Source: Loxodes magnus (taxonomy: Eukaryota; Ciliophora; Karyorelictea; Loxodida; Loxodidae). Taken from it: a stretch of 64,000 nucleotides of DNA. The stretch spans positions 1,178,001 to 1,242,000 of the forward strand of contig CAMPDV010000006.1 in the NCBI GenBank assembly GCA_946699065.1. Direction: 5' to 3'. How positions within the stretch are numbered: position 1 is the first letter of the stretch; each line of letters begins with the position of its first letter. The notes beneath the pieces are model-generated. The model was given only the letters and a program-made list of their open reading frames with translations, searched no databases and was not told the DNA's origin. Below, in pieces: positions 1 to 10,423 of this stretch. The position numbers were made by a program, and so were the translations under genes.

Positions 1-404
1 TTTCGATATCCTCTTCCTTTAATTAATTAAGCTCCTCTTTTTAAGAATCTGACATTTTATTTATTAAATAAAAGTTAGTTTTTAACTCTCTTGGGAAGTT
101 TCTCTCTCTTTCTTGTGTCAGAAAGAATCTCACTTATCGCATTAACACCTCCAATGTATTAATGATCGATAAAAATCTAGGGCAGTTACTATTTCTATGA
201 AATAAAGAATAGGACTTCTTGAATTTGCTCAGCATCCTTATACTTGTCTACATAAAAAAGATCAGCTGCAATTTAGTATTATTCTATCAACTGCAAGATC
301 TATTACCTTTCTTTTCCTTTCAAATTCATAAAAACGATAAAAGGTGATTTTTGGATTTGTTTTCTAACCTTTAAAACAATTCTCCAAGCAGGACTCTATC
401 CCAT
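1..404 (-). CDS. glutaredoxin-like (thioredoxin-fold) protein, 3' end outside window
   Basis: Read with TAA/TAG=Q and TGA=W from the ATG at 404. Around residues 19-27 it has a short strand (SPFIVFMNL), then a helix, the segment LFYVDKYKDAEQIQ, and then LPQIFIDHQYIGG. That last segment is the usual glutaredoxin cis-Pro and GG glutathione-binding region (family form VPxVFIxGxxIGG). Where glutaredoxins carry CPYC or CGFS after the first strand, this protein has NLKGKE, with no cysteine. It is therefore unlikely to be a redox or Fe-S-cluster glutaredoxin of the normal kind. No in-frame TGA occurs before the window edge, so the 3' end is missing. A second open frame starting MSDSQKEEL near position 40 might be a separate gene or a spliced continuation. 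Fold assignment is inferred from motif order only. Confidence 0.55.
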
Positions 405-2055
405 TCAAAATTTAAATAAAACAAAAAATAAACTTATTTTCTAAAACTACGCTAAACTATTAATCTTAAGCTCTTTAATTTACCTTCTTTTATAAATACT
501 TTATAGCTTATGAAATATTATCAAGTTATAGTTAAGAATCATTTAGTATTTTATTATTATCTCTTATCCTGCTTAATTTAATTAAAGTGAGATTATTAAA
601 TTTAGAATTAGCTTCTAGTAAGCTAAATAAAGAGCAAAATGATCTATGTATTTCTTTGTTCTTTATTACGTGAATTCAATATATTTTGTATATTTTAAGA
701 CTTTAATAATTGAAAGATGAATAAATATAAATGCTTGCAAAGAAATTATTATTAATTGAAATCTTAATGCTAAGCATCTCCTCTAGCAAGCATATTTACT
801 CAATTAGCTTAGTAATACTAAGAGATTCTATTTTGTTATAAACACTTTAATATTTAAATTTAAACGACAGCTAAATAACTAATTTAAAGCATAGTTGCTA
901 TCTAATGTAAATTATATAATCATAAAGTTGATGCATATTAGTAGCAATACTTGTGAACAATAAGATAAAAGATTAAAGTTCTACTTTACTAAATAGCTAC
1001 CATTATCAGTTTAATAGATTGCTGAATGCTATTTAAATATTAATTCGTAGCTCTTTGCTAATTTATTAAAATATACCTCGTTTTTATTTATAGCATGTGC
1101 TTTATTGTTCTAGTCTTAATTAGGAAATACAATTATCGGATTATATAATATAGCATATTAAGATAAAATAAGCTTAAAATTATTAAATTGTTTATAACTA
1201 TTGTATTAGGTCTCTATCAGCTAGAAAATATGCTAAAAGTAAATAAAAATTACGTTAAATCATAAACTTAGAAGTTAGAAGCTTTATGTACTATAAAGTA
1301 ATTTATAAGCTTTTCTAAGAAAATGAAATAATAATTTGAAGAATAACTAAAACTTTATATTATATATTTAGCAGTACTATTTAGAATCCTCATGTGATTG
1401 TCAAAATATTAAAGAGTTAGAAGATAAACCTATTAGAATCAAGTAAAAAATACCTACTTATTGCATATTTATATAAATATAATGTTACCAAACTAAAATT
1501 GGCTTAGTGAGATATCTATTTTAAATTTATTGCCTAAGGTTGGCTTAATTAATATATTTATTGCAACTATTTAAAAGAAAATCTTTCTGATTATACTTCT
1601 TAGCTATATAAATATAGCTTACCCTTCAAATAAGAAAGTAGAGTTACTGTTAGCTTCAAGAAAAAAGGTTGCAAGGTTTTTAAAAGTATATTAGAATATT
1701 AATGTCAGCTTAAATAATATAAAGCTAAGAATGCAAATTAAAACTTTATATAGCTCATAGTAAAAAGAACTTACATTCTAAAGGAAATATATTTAATTAA
1801 ATCTCTTCCTTTAAGCAATTCCTATTAAATGCGGTAATGATGGTAAACTTAAAGCTATTCAACTTATAATAGTGAAGGAAAGAAGATTCATTTGCTTAAT
1901 TAACTTTATAAAATATTGAAAATAAATAAGAAAGTAGTTAAGAACCATAAATGATTAAATATAGTGATGTTGCTTATTAATTTTAAAATAGATTATTTAT
2001 CAATGCAAATTAGAAGGAAGTAATCACTTCCCATTTTTAAATAATGAAAGTAAAA
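405..2055. other. gene-poor AT-rich spacer
   Basis: Very AT-rich DNA with no coherent coding frame, RNA gene or repeat unit that I can support. Only TGA terminates here, so long open frames are expected by chance and were not called. Confidence 0.5.
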
Positions 2056-2486
2056 ATGAGACATTTTAAATAATTCCACAGCATATTTAATCAATCCTTT
2101 ATTTAAAATTTTAATTAAAAGGCTACTAAACCTTTGGATAAAGAATTACTATGAAGCTCTGAAAGTAATATAAGAGGATTAACGAGTAATCTTGAAGTCG
2201 AGAGATTACACGTAAGAAATGAAAAAGTACACCTATGGATTTTTCACTAAAAGTAGTAAGCAATGATTAAAGATAATATAGAAAGTAATACAGAAAGAAT
2301 AACTATCACATAGTCGAAAGATAAGCAAAAGGAGAGAGACGGCCAATACCTCCACATAATACAAATATTTTTTTAACAGATATTAGCGAAAAGCCTAAGC
2401 CGATTTATGAAGTAAAATATGGAACAATGTAAGAGTTGATTGATAATGACTTTAGAGAAGAAATGCGTTCATTATTTAAAAGGTGA
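2056..2486 (+). CDS. small two-exon protein of unknown function (possibly mitochondrial)
   Basis: Exon 1 is 2056-2255, then a 17-nt intron (2256-2272), and exon 2 is 2273-2486, ending TGA; 137 aa. The first exon reads on through LTSNLEVERLHVRNEKVHL. Removing the intron joins it in frame to a charged C-terminal half containing RRPIPPHNTNIFLTDISEKP and ending EEMRSLFKR. Before the join, two overlapping frames each look coding only over part of the region; splicing reconciles them. The N-terminus is rich in F, H, N, Q and K with few acidic residues, which would suit a mitochondrial presequence, but this is weak. I do not recognise a family. One in-frame TGA (W) lies in exon 1. Confidence 0.6.
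2256..2272 (+). other. 17-nt spliceosomal intron
   Basis: GTAAGC...TAAAG, 17 nt, phase 2. Its removal joins two partial coding-like frames into one 137-aa reading frame. Confidence 0.6.
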
Positions 2487-2744
2487 GATATATACTTCAC
2501 CTTCATGAATTTTAAATTTAGTTTCATTATCTTTATTTAGTTAATAGATTTCATAAACTTTGAGATTAATTATTGAAGTTAAGATTCTAAAATAATTAAT
2601 TTTAACAATTATAGATATAAGAAATTAATCTATATATTAATAGCCTGCTCTAACTTGCAAGATTTAGAAAACTTATAAAAATAATAAGAAATATAAAATG
2701 TATTTATTAGAAAAATATTAAAGTGTACTGCAAACTAATATTAA

Positions 2745-3491
2745 TCAAAATTTATAATCAATTTCTTCAGAACTTATTGCTTTTCCCCACATGTTCTATT
2801 CAGATATAGCCTTGATGCAAGCATTAGCGATTTTAAATACGCTCACTGGTTTTGCTGGAACTAATTTTTCACTTATTTGCTGTAGTCCTGCATATTTATA
2901 AACTGTATCTTATCAGTTCAATACTTTAAAGGCATTTGCTAGCAGTTCAGAAGACTTAGACTCATCAGTATATATATAGCCTGGTCGCAGAATTGTTGTT
3001 GTTAATAAATCTGCTTCATGATTAGTCATTAAAAAGCTCTCTGCTTGCTTTTTTGTTTACAGAAATCTAGGAGAGATAAATACACCTCTTTCAGCAGAAA
3101 TGTATACAAAGTGTTTTTTTGGAAATTCTGGTTGTTCAAGTTTAAAATCTATAAGTTCTTAAGCGGGTATAATTGCAGTATCTCTATTTAGTTGTTCATA
3201 ACTTTTCTCATACTATTAAGAAATTAGGCTTCAAAGCATTATATTTGAATCTAAAAGAATTCCAACTGAATGAATTATTCCTTAGATGTCTTAAATATAT
3301 TCTCTATAGCATGCTGGATTCAAGGCACTTCCTTAAATTCATTTTACTTTATCAGCCCATTGCTCATCACTTTTTCTGCCTGAAGGTGAAAGTGAAATAA
3401 CTTAGTAGTTAGCCGCTAATGCTGCTTTGCATATATGTGAGCCAACAAATCCACTTCCTCCTATTACAAGCAATCTTTATACTCCTTTCAT
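2745..3491 (-). CDS. Coq11-like NAD(P)-binding epimerase/dehydratase family protein
   Basis: 248 aa, no intron, stop TGA at 2747-2745. The N-terminus has the Rossmann dinucleotide-binding signature GGSGFVGSHICKAAL (residues 11-25), then VISLSPSGR, VKWIQGSALNP and a segment with HSVGILLDSN. This order matches the atypical short-chain reductases of the yeast Coq11/YLR290C type, associated with mitochondrial coenzyme Q synthesis, and is related to NDUFA9. The Trp of VKW is encoded by TGA, which supports the tryptophan reading. The typical YxxxK catalytic pair of classical SDRs is not obvious, as is usual for this subfamily. Exact function (CoQ assembly versus complex I accessory role) cannot be told from sequence alone. 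Confidence 0.75.
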
Positions 3492-4509
3492 TTATACGTT
3501 AATTATTAAATTAAAAACATAAGTAATAAATTTGTTACTCCCTTATTTTCTTTTTAATTGACTAAAATATCTATTTCATATAATCATCTTAATGCTAATA
3601 TTTACTGTAAAATAGTCATGTATTTACTAACTTCTTTATTACATTTTATCCTATTTTACCCTCTTAACTTATATTATTATCAAATACTCAAATTTCCATT
3701 CCTCTTATACTATTTTCTTTAGATTAAAGCTGCTTAATATATTATGGATTTTATACGATTGTTTGCTCCTATTTACTCAGCAATCATTTTTGATTGCCTT
3801 AAATAAGTTTTAATTGAACATAATAGCAAAATAAAAGTAGATGATATATCTATGATTAAGTCTTAATTTTCTAAAAGATTTTATGCCAGTAAAATGTTAG
3901 GGATTTAATATGATATAAAACGTATTAAGCTAATAGGCTTTTATAATATTAGTCTATTCATGTTTTCAAAAGTGTAGGATGGATTCTAATTTAGTTTGAT
4001 AAAGTGTTTTATGTAAAAATACTAAAAATAGCATTTATTTAAAATTAATAAAATCCTTATTTCTAAAGATTCAGATTTAGCACTTTAAAGTATATCAAGG
4101 AGAAACAAATTTAGGAAATGTAACCAACTAGTTTAGCATATTCTAAAATTTTAGCTTTAATTAATAAATCCAAAATAAGAGTTTACTAATAATTTATCTC
4201 TTTGATAATATTAAAACCTAGCTATTAGTTAAGAAATAGATAATCATTTTATACAATTAGAGAGATCTAAGGTACTATTAATAATAGATGAGCATTCTTA
4301 ATCTAAATTAAGCTTCTAATCTAAAAATTAATTTATCGTAACATATGCTTGGCTCTATTAATGAATTAGAGTTTAGAAAGATATCTTAATATGCTTTAGT
4401 TTGAATAATAAAGTAATGACTAACTTTAAATAGTTATTAATAGTCAAATAAACTAATAGAAAGCTATTTTCTGATGTAAAATTTTAGTTTTTTATAATTT
4501 TGTAAATTC
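3492..4509. other. AT-rich intergenic spacer
   Basis: Separates divergently transcribed genes (3491 on minus, 4510 on plus), so promoters for both should lie here. I see no gene, RNA or repeat in it. Confidence 0.5.
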
Positions 4510-6834
4510 ATGGATCGTGAAATTCCTAGTTTTATATATCCTCTTAGAATGAAAAGTATAGAAAATAAAAAAATTCCTGAACTTCAGTAACTCATAGCTC
4601 AAACGTCAAGACAATTAGGTGAAAATAGTAAATAACAAAATGGATTTAAGAATGAATTTACTAAAAACATAAAATATCTATACTCAAACAACTCAATGGA
4701 AAAAATTGTATTCATTAATAACCTGAAGGAAAAAAAACTGAAGAAAATGAAAGATAAGCAATATCAAATCTAATTAAGGATGCTAAGATAGTAAAATCAA
4801 ATCGAACTTATTTAAAAAGATATTGAAAGAGAAAAGATTGATAGATAAAATAGGAAAGAGCAATGATTGAAATTAGTTAACATGAGCGCAGCTAAAATTT
4901 AGAAAATAGTGAGAGGAGTGCTAGCGCGAAAATACGTAAAAAATCTCAGGCAAGAAAAATAAAAACAAAAGGCTATAGAAGAGGAAAACTTAAAAAACAA
5001 GCAAAAATTAATTCTGATTATATCGTAAATATATAAAGAAATCATGCAAAATGTAGCAAAAATAAAGCACATGTTTGAAAATGCAATTCTAAACTATAGC
5101 AAATTAAAATTCATAATTAAAATTCAAAACTTATTTAGATATTAATTGTCTAAGATTTAGATATAAGCGCTTAAAATACAAGAAAAAGACAATAATATAA
5201 AATCAAAGGAAAAGTGAGATAAAATATTATAATTTTAGTTACTAAAAAAATGAACTTAAAAATATATTAAAGAATGAATTATTTAAAAAAATGCAAAAAA
5301 AGCTAAAAAGCCAGTTAAATAGAAAAATCTAAAAGATGAGGTAGCTTTATTAAAGAGATAAATGTTTTATTATATAACAAGGAAAACTAAAAAGACAGCA
5401 AGTAATATATAAAGATCATCACCTAGTTAAATATAAATAAAATTAACAGAGTTTCAATAAAGTTAGGAATGTTTTCCTTTACCTAATAAAACCATTTCTG
5501 ATTTAACTATAAAAATGCCTCATATGTCACAAATCTCTAAAATCAACGAAGAAAAGTTTCGTAAACGAAAAAAATTTTAAACTATAGATTCAAAAAAGAA
5601 AATAAAGACTTTAAGTAAAAATAATAGTAAGAATAATCCTATTGATGATTAAGCTTAAAATTCTACTGAAGAATAAAATGAAACACATTAAACTTCTTAA
5701 GAAAAAGATTCGAATTTAAAGACGTTTGATGATGCACTAAAAGAAAATATTCATAACGATGAAATTGAATCAAAAAAAATATCAAATAGTGTTTTCGTTT
5801 TAATGAAAGATAAATTAAATTTTGAATAAGATTTAAACTTCAAAAGACCAAAATCTTGCAGTTTTAATTTCAGAACATATCAGAATCAGATAAAATAAAT
5901 AAAAGTAAGTGAAGTTTAAAATGAAAGCTAATAATAGTAAAATAAGAATGATCAAAATTAAAATAATGAAAATCTATCAAAAGATATCTAAGAGATAGAG
6001 TAACTCTAAGAAACCAAATAATAGAAAAAGTTAGAAATTTTAGATTTTTAAATAAATAATTCATTTTAATAAACATTACGGTAAAAACAATAAAATTCTA
6101 AAAATACAATTTTACTTATTTCAACTCCTAGGCCTCCGTAAAATCCACCTCCAGAGTATAAAAATCCTGTATAATCAAGATATCTGAAGCCATTTCAGCC
6201 AAAGAAAGCTAAAAAGGTTGTAAAGGAAGATATTGCAAATAAGAAACAAAATAATATAAGACATATTAATAAGAATTCCCATCTACTTACTACTACAGTT
6301 AGCTTTGAAAAGTATAAAAAGTAAAGATTGCAATAGCTCTATAACATAATTCTAGAAAAGTAAAAATTAGATTTGCTTAACTAGAAATAGCCAAAAAAAG
6401 AAGAGTCAGACAGTTGTTCTCCTTCAAAGAATTAGTTATATATTATGTGGTAGTAAGAAATAAATGAAAGAATGGAAAAAGAAAAAAAGTCTTAAGAAGA
6501 ATAAAAAAATAATTCTTCAAGCAAGCAAATTTTATATAAAGCCCCTTCATTTTTAGAAAATAGTTATACTTAGAATCAACTTCCAGAAATATAAAAATAA
6601 AATTTAGAAATTGACCAAGATTTTTGTAACGAAGCAAGAGACAAATTAATTATTTAATATACTAAATATCGTTCTGTAGATATAGAACTAGCTTTGAAAC
6701 CAGAAATAGCTAAAATTTTGAAGTTGTTTTGGAATAATGTTCCAGATAAAGCTTAAAAAGATGAAGATAGCGATATAGAAGCTCCAATTGAAGTTAGAGG
6801 AAATTCTGTTGCAAAGAAGTTTAAGTTTCGTTGA
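4510..6834 (+). CDS. 774-aa coiled-coil protein with one IQ motif
   Basis: One uninterrupted frame from ATG to TGA with dozens of TAA/TAG glutamines and several TGA tryptophans. Residues 60-160 are strongly helical and highly charged. Inside this is an IQ calmodulin-binding motif, AAKIQKIVRGVLARKY (about 127-142). The middle is rich in N, Q, K and S and probably disordered, with a proline cluster around residues 540-560. The last 50 residues are acidic and helical. No enzymatic domain is seen. The composition resembles ciliate cytoskeletal, axonemal or basal-body IQ proteins, but that is inference. No intron is needed over 2.3 kb. Confidence 0.75.
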
Positions 6835-7318
6835 TTTTAATGGATCGAAGATAAAGCAACATCAAACAATTATTTATAAGTAAATAAAATCTCATCTTAC
6901 TAATAAATGCTAACTTAAAATATATTCTAAGGAAAATATTGATAAACTTATACTAAAAATTAGCAAGGAGCAAGCACATTTAAGCTTTGCTTATTTTAGT
7001 AAGTTTATTATAAGTAATCTACTTACTGAATAAAAGGAGGCAGTTATACTAATATAGAATTAATAAAATCTTTAATGAATGCTAGTTAATTAGCTTTATT
7101 TATTTAATTTTTCTTTCTTTATCATACAAATATTTCAGTTAAATTACCTCTACTTCAATTAAATAGAATTAGCTTTTTCATATAAATATATTGAAATTAG
7201 ATTGAGTCTGAATTATAGATTTATTTATTTAATAAAGAAGAGCAACTGAAATTAGGATAGAAGAGAAAGGGAAGACTAAAGAGATAAATATTTAGAGTTA
7301 TTTTCATAATATTGAAAA
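6835..7318. other. AT-rich intergenic spacer
   Basis: No supported gene or RNA; probable 3' region of the IQ protein gene and 5' region of the EF-hand gene. Confidence 0.5.
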
Positions 7319-7719
7319 ATGGCTCTAACTCCTTTATAGATTAAGAAGTTTGAAAAAGAATAGGTTGCTATATATGAAAATAACAAGAATCTGGATTGAT
7401 GGATCTCTTCAATATATTCGAAAAAGACAGAAATTGTTGCATTGATGTTTAAAAAACTAAAAAATGCTAGGAGTTCTTTAACAAATAAAAAAGTTTCAGA
7501 CGAAAGTTTGAACAAATGATAAAAAAAGCAGATATAAATGGAGATGGTTCTATCGATCCTTCAGAATTTGTAAGGATAATAAAGAAACATTATCGAGATT
7601 TGAAGCTTTTATTTTTATTACTTAAACCAACCTTGATTCTATATGCTAAAAATCTCAAGTATTACTATTCTTCTAACAGCATGAAATTAATTAAAGTAAA
7701 AAATGCAAAAGACTTTTGA
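7319..7719 (+). CDS. EF-hand protein, frame disrupted near its start
   Basis: The clear part is the frame 7399-7719 (106 aa from an internal ATG). It has one EF-hand loop starting DKDRNCCIDVQK preceded by DLFNIFE, then a canonical loop DINGDGSIDPSE flanked by FRRKFEQMIKKA and FVRIIKKH. An upstream frame beginning at ATG 7319 (MALTPLQIKKFEKEQ) looks like the N-terminal helix of the same protein but is two bases out of phase. I found no 17- or 20-nt GT-AG intron that would join them. A natural frameshift (pseudogene), an assembly indel or an unrecognised intron are all possible. Residues after the second EF-hand are hydrophobic and may be a C-terminal anchor or out-of-frame noise. Confidence 0.5.
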
Positions 7720-8150
7720 AATTGTTGATGAAACACTAAATGATAATAAATTAGGGATAGTAGAGAAGTTAATAATATAGTATAAACAGATAGTTAAATA
7801 AAAGGCTTATATCTAAGATATTGTAAGTATTTAGAAAATGGTTTAGTTATAAAGAAAATAGTTTAAAAAAGGAATTAATTAAAAATAATAAATTTAAATT
7901 AAAAGCCATTTTATTACCTATATGGTAAATATCAGACCTACTTTAATATAAGATTATCTAAATATAACAAAAATAAGCACCTAATACTTATTACTGTCAT
8001 AAATTGACTAAATTTATCATTCTTTACGATTTAGGTAAATTTAAGGTTGAATAAATAAATAAAAAATCTAAAGGATTAGGAAGATTTAGAAGTATATCAA
8101 ATAAGATTATATTAAAAGGATTTAAATAAACTAATAGAATAAAAGTTATA
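7720..8150. other. AT-rich intergenic spacer
   Basis: An open frame starting MQKTFEIVDETLND (about 7703) runs through here. Because only TGA terminates, I do not treat it as a gene. Nothing else seen. Confidence 0.45.
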
Positions 8151-9206
8151 ATGAAAATTGCTTAACAGATTAAATAGTTTAGCACCTTTTTACAGAGGCC
8201 TGGTGATGGTGCACTGAGGAATGTTACTATGATTCCTGGATGTGGAATTGGACCATCACTTTGTGAAGCTGTAATTTCGATATTTCAAACTTTGAAGCCT
8301 CCAATAAAATTTAACATAATAAATGATTTTAAAGCTACATAAGAAGGAATTGAATAAGCAACGAAATATCCTGTTATTTTCAAAAACAATCTCTTCAATA
8401 AAGATGACTTTCACAAATACGACAAAGATAATTATTCTCCTAATCTGCTTTTAAGAAACAAACTTGATGTTTTTGCTCATGTAACTCATCATTTTAATCT
8501 ACCAGGAGTAAAAACTAGACATCATAATATAGATATAGTTATTATAAGAGAAAATCTAGAAGGAGAATACTCTTGTATTGAGCATGAAGTAGTACCTGGC
8601 GTAGTTGAAAGTCTTAAAATAATAACTGCCAAAAATTCACAAAGAATAGCTTAATATGCTTTTGAATTCGCATACTTAAATGAAAGGAAAAAAGTTACTG
8701 CTGTGCATAAAGCAAATATTATGAAATTATGTGATGGAGAATTCCTTAAAGCAGTAAGATAAGTTGCTTCTCAATATCCTGATATTAAGTATAACGAACT
8801 TATAGTAGATAATGCTTCAATGTAAATGTCATATAAACCATAATAATTTGATGTTCTAGTTATGCCTAATCTTTATGGAGGCATTTTATCAAATATAGCT
8901 ACTGGATTAGTAGGTGGACCTGGAATTACAGCAGGGGCTTCAATTGGAGAAAAATTTGCAATTTTTGAGCCCGGTACAAGACATAAAGGCAAAGATCTTG
9001 TCGGTAAAGGAATTGCAAATCCTACAGGAAGCATTTTATCAGCTTGCTTAATGCTAAGACATTTATAATTACCACATTTCGGAATGAAATTACAGGATGC
9101 ATTATTCAAAACACTTGAAAACCCTTAAAATCATACTCCTGATATTGGAGGCACAGCTACTACTGACAAAGTTGTAAGTGAAGTTATCAAGAATTTAAAA
9201 AAATGA
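8151..9206 (+). CDS. NAD-dependent isocitrate dehydrogenase, regulatory (IDH3 beta/gamma-type) subunit
   Basis: 351 aa, intronless, ending TGA. Family landmarks in order: [67 protein letters not shown], then [20 protein letters not shown] and [12 protein letters not shown]. The MPNLYG...GLVGGPG form is that of the non-catalytic IDH3G/IDH3B (yeast Idh1) subunits; catalytic subunits have TPNLYGDILSD. The N-terminal family motif IPGDGIGPE is altered to IPGCGIGPS, which also argues against catalysis. The first 15-20 residues are basic and hydroxylated with no acidic residue, consistent with mitochondrial import. The product should form the TCA-cycle NAD-IDH with a catalytic subunit encoded elsewhere. 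Confidence 0.92.
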
Positions 9207-10423
9207 AAAAACAATACTTTTAATTATCTTAAAAAAGATTTCCTTTTAATATCAATTCATATTTAAACTATCAAGCAATTTCCCTTAAAAATCTTTATCT
9301 ACTTTTACACTCTTAGATCAGGAAAATAAATAGAACAAATATTATACAACATATATATCTATAGATATGATCCTATAAAATTAATTAAGATTTAACGATT
9401 ATCATTGCTAGCTTTTTATATAAGTTTTAGAATTTTCAATTATTAGAGCTAACTGATTTTAGTTCATTAATAAGAAATTTTATATGCTAGCTAAAATAAC
9501 GAAGAATTAATGAAAATAAAATATAAAAGAAAAGAAAGGATACTAATTATTACTATGCTGAGTTTATTTATCAACCTTCTAAATTTCATAAAGAATAGTT
9601 CTAAGACGAACCTAACGGTAGATTACAAATACATAACGGCGATTTATATAAATTTATACTATATAAAGATTATATTTTAAAAGAATACTTTGATAACTTA
9701 AAAAGCAGAATAAAAAAGAATATAATAACTTATATATCAAATTCAATGTGAAATATAACTAAATTAATTATTAATATATTTAAATATCTTTTATTATGTA
9801 CTATATCTTTTCATACTCTGTAAATTTATCTTTGATTCATTTAGATTATTGAGTCATCTTATGAAACTTAAGCTCTCCAAACTTGCTAAAATTTGAAATA
9901 CTTATAATCTTTGAATTAAAAAGAATTAGGTTATAAACTCTTAAGAAAGCTAATTAAATAAAGATATACTAGTTATTAAATTTCTATCAGATATAATATT
10001 TTGTTGAGTTAGGTAAACACTAGCATATTCAATAAAACTTAAATCTAAAATATAGCAATAACTAATAAATTTTCTTTACCTAAATAAAAGAAAATATATA
10101 AAATTGATATTGGCAAACTTATTTATATATGAAGTAGATTTGAGGCTTATTTTTACTAAATTTCTTAAAATTAGATTCTAATTTGGAACTAAATAATATT
10201 AGGAAAAGTCTTAGTTAACTTATATTTTCTACTTAATCTGACTCTTTTACACTTAAATAAATAAGTTTCACGAAAGATATATTTAAGTAAATTTATTGAA
10301 AAATGGTTTTAGAAATTAATATTTTTTAAGCAGGAGATATTGATTAAAAGATTGGTGAAAGGAAGATATAGAGAAAATTAAAAGTATAATTAATAAATAA
10401 AGTTAGAAATTTTATTTAAATCT
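9207..10423. other. intergenic region with one uncertain coding-like patch
   Basis: Mostly AT-rich spacer. Between about 9539 and 9751 (+) one frame ending in TGA reads as a balanced protein segment (NYYAEFIYQPSKF, QDEPNGRLQIHNGDLY, YFDNLKSRIKK). I find neither an in-frame ATG nor a short intron to supply one, so it is recorded here and not as a gene. Confidence 0.3.

Noticed and set aside
3173-3400. Standard-code ORFs of 60-93 codons scattered over the window
   Set aside because: Almost all are antisense or out-of-frame shadows, or TAA/TAG-delimited pieces of genes read with the reassigned code; this one is antisense to the Coq11-like gene.
4510-6834. Pseudogene interpretation because of many in-frame stop codons
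   Set aside because: All genes in the window show the same pattern, and the codons align with Gln or Trp in conserved families; it is a code reassignment, not decay.
7703-8049. Open frame MQKTFEIVDETLND...
   Set aside because: Starts inside the EF-hand frame, lacks homology and degenerates into Q/K/I-rich sequence.
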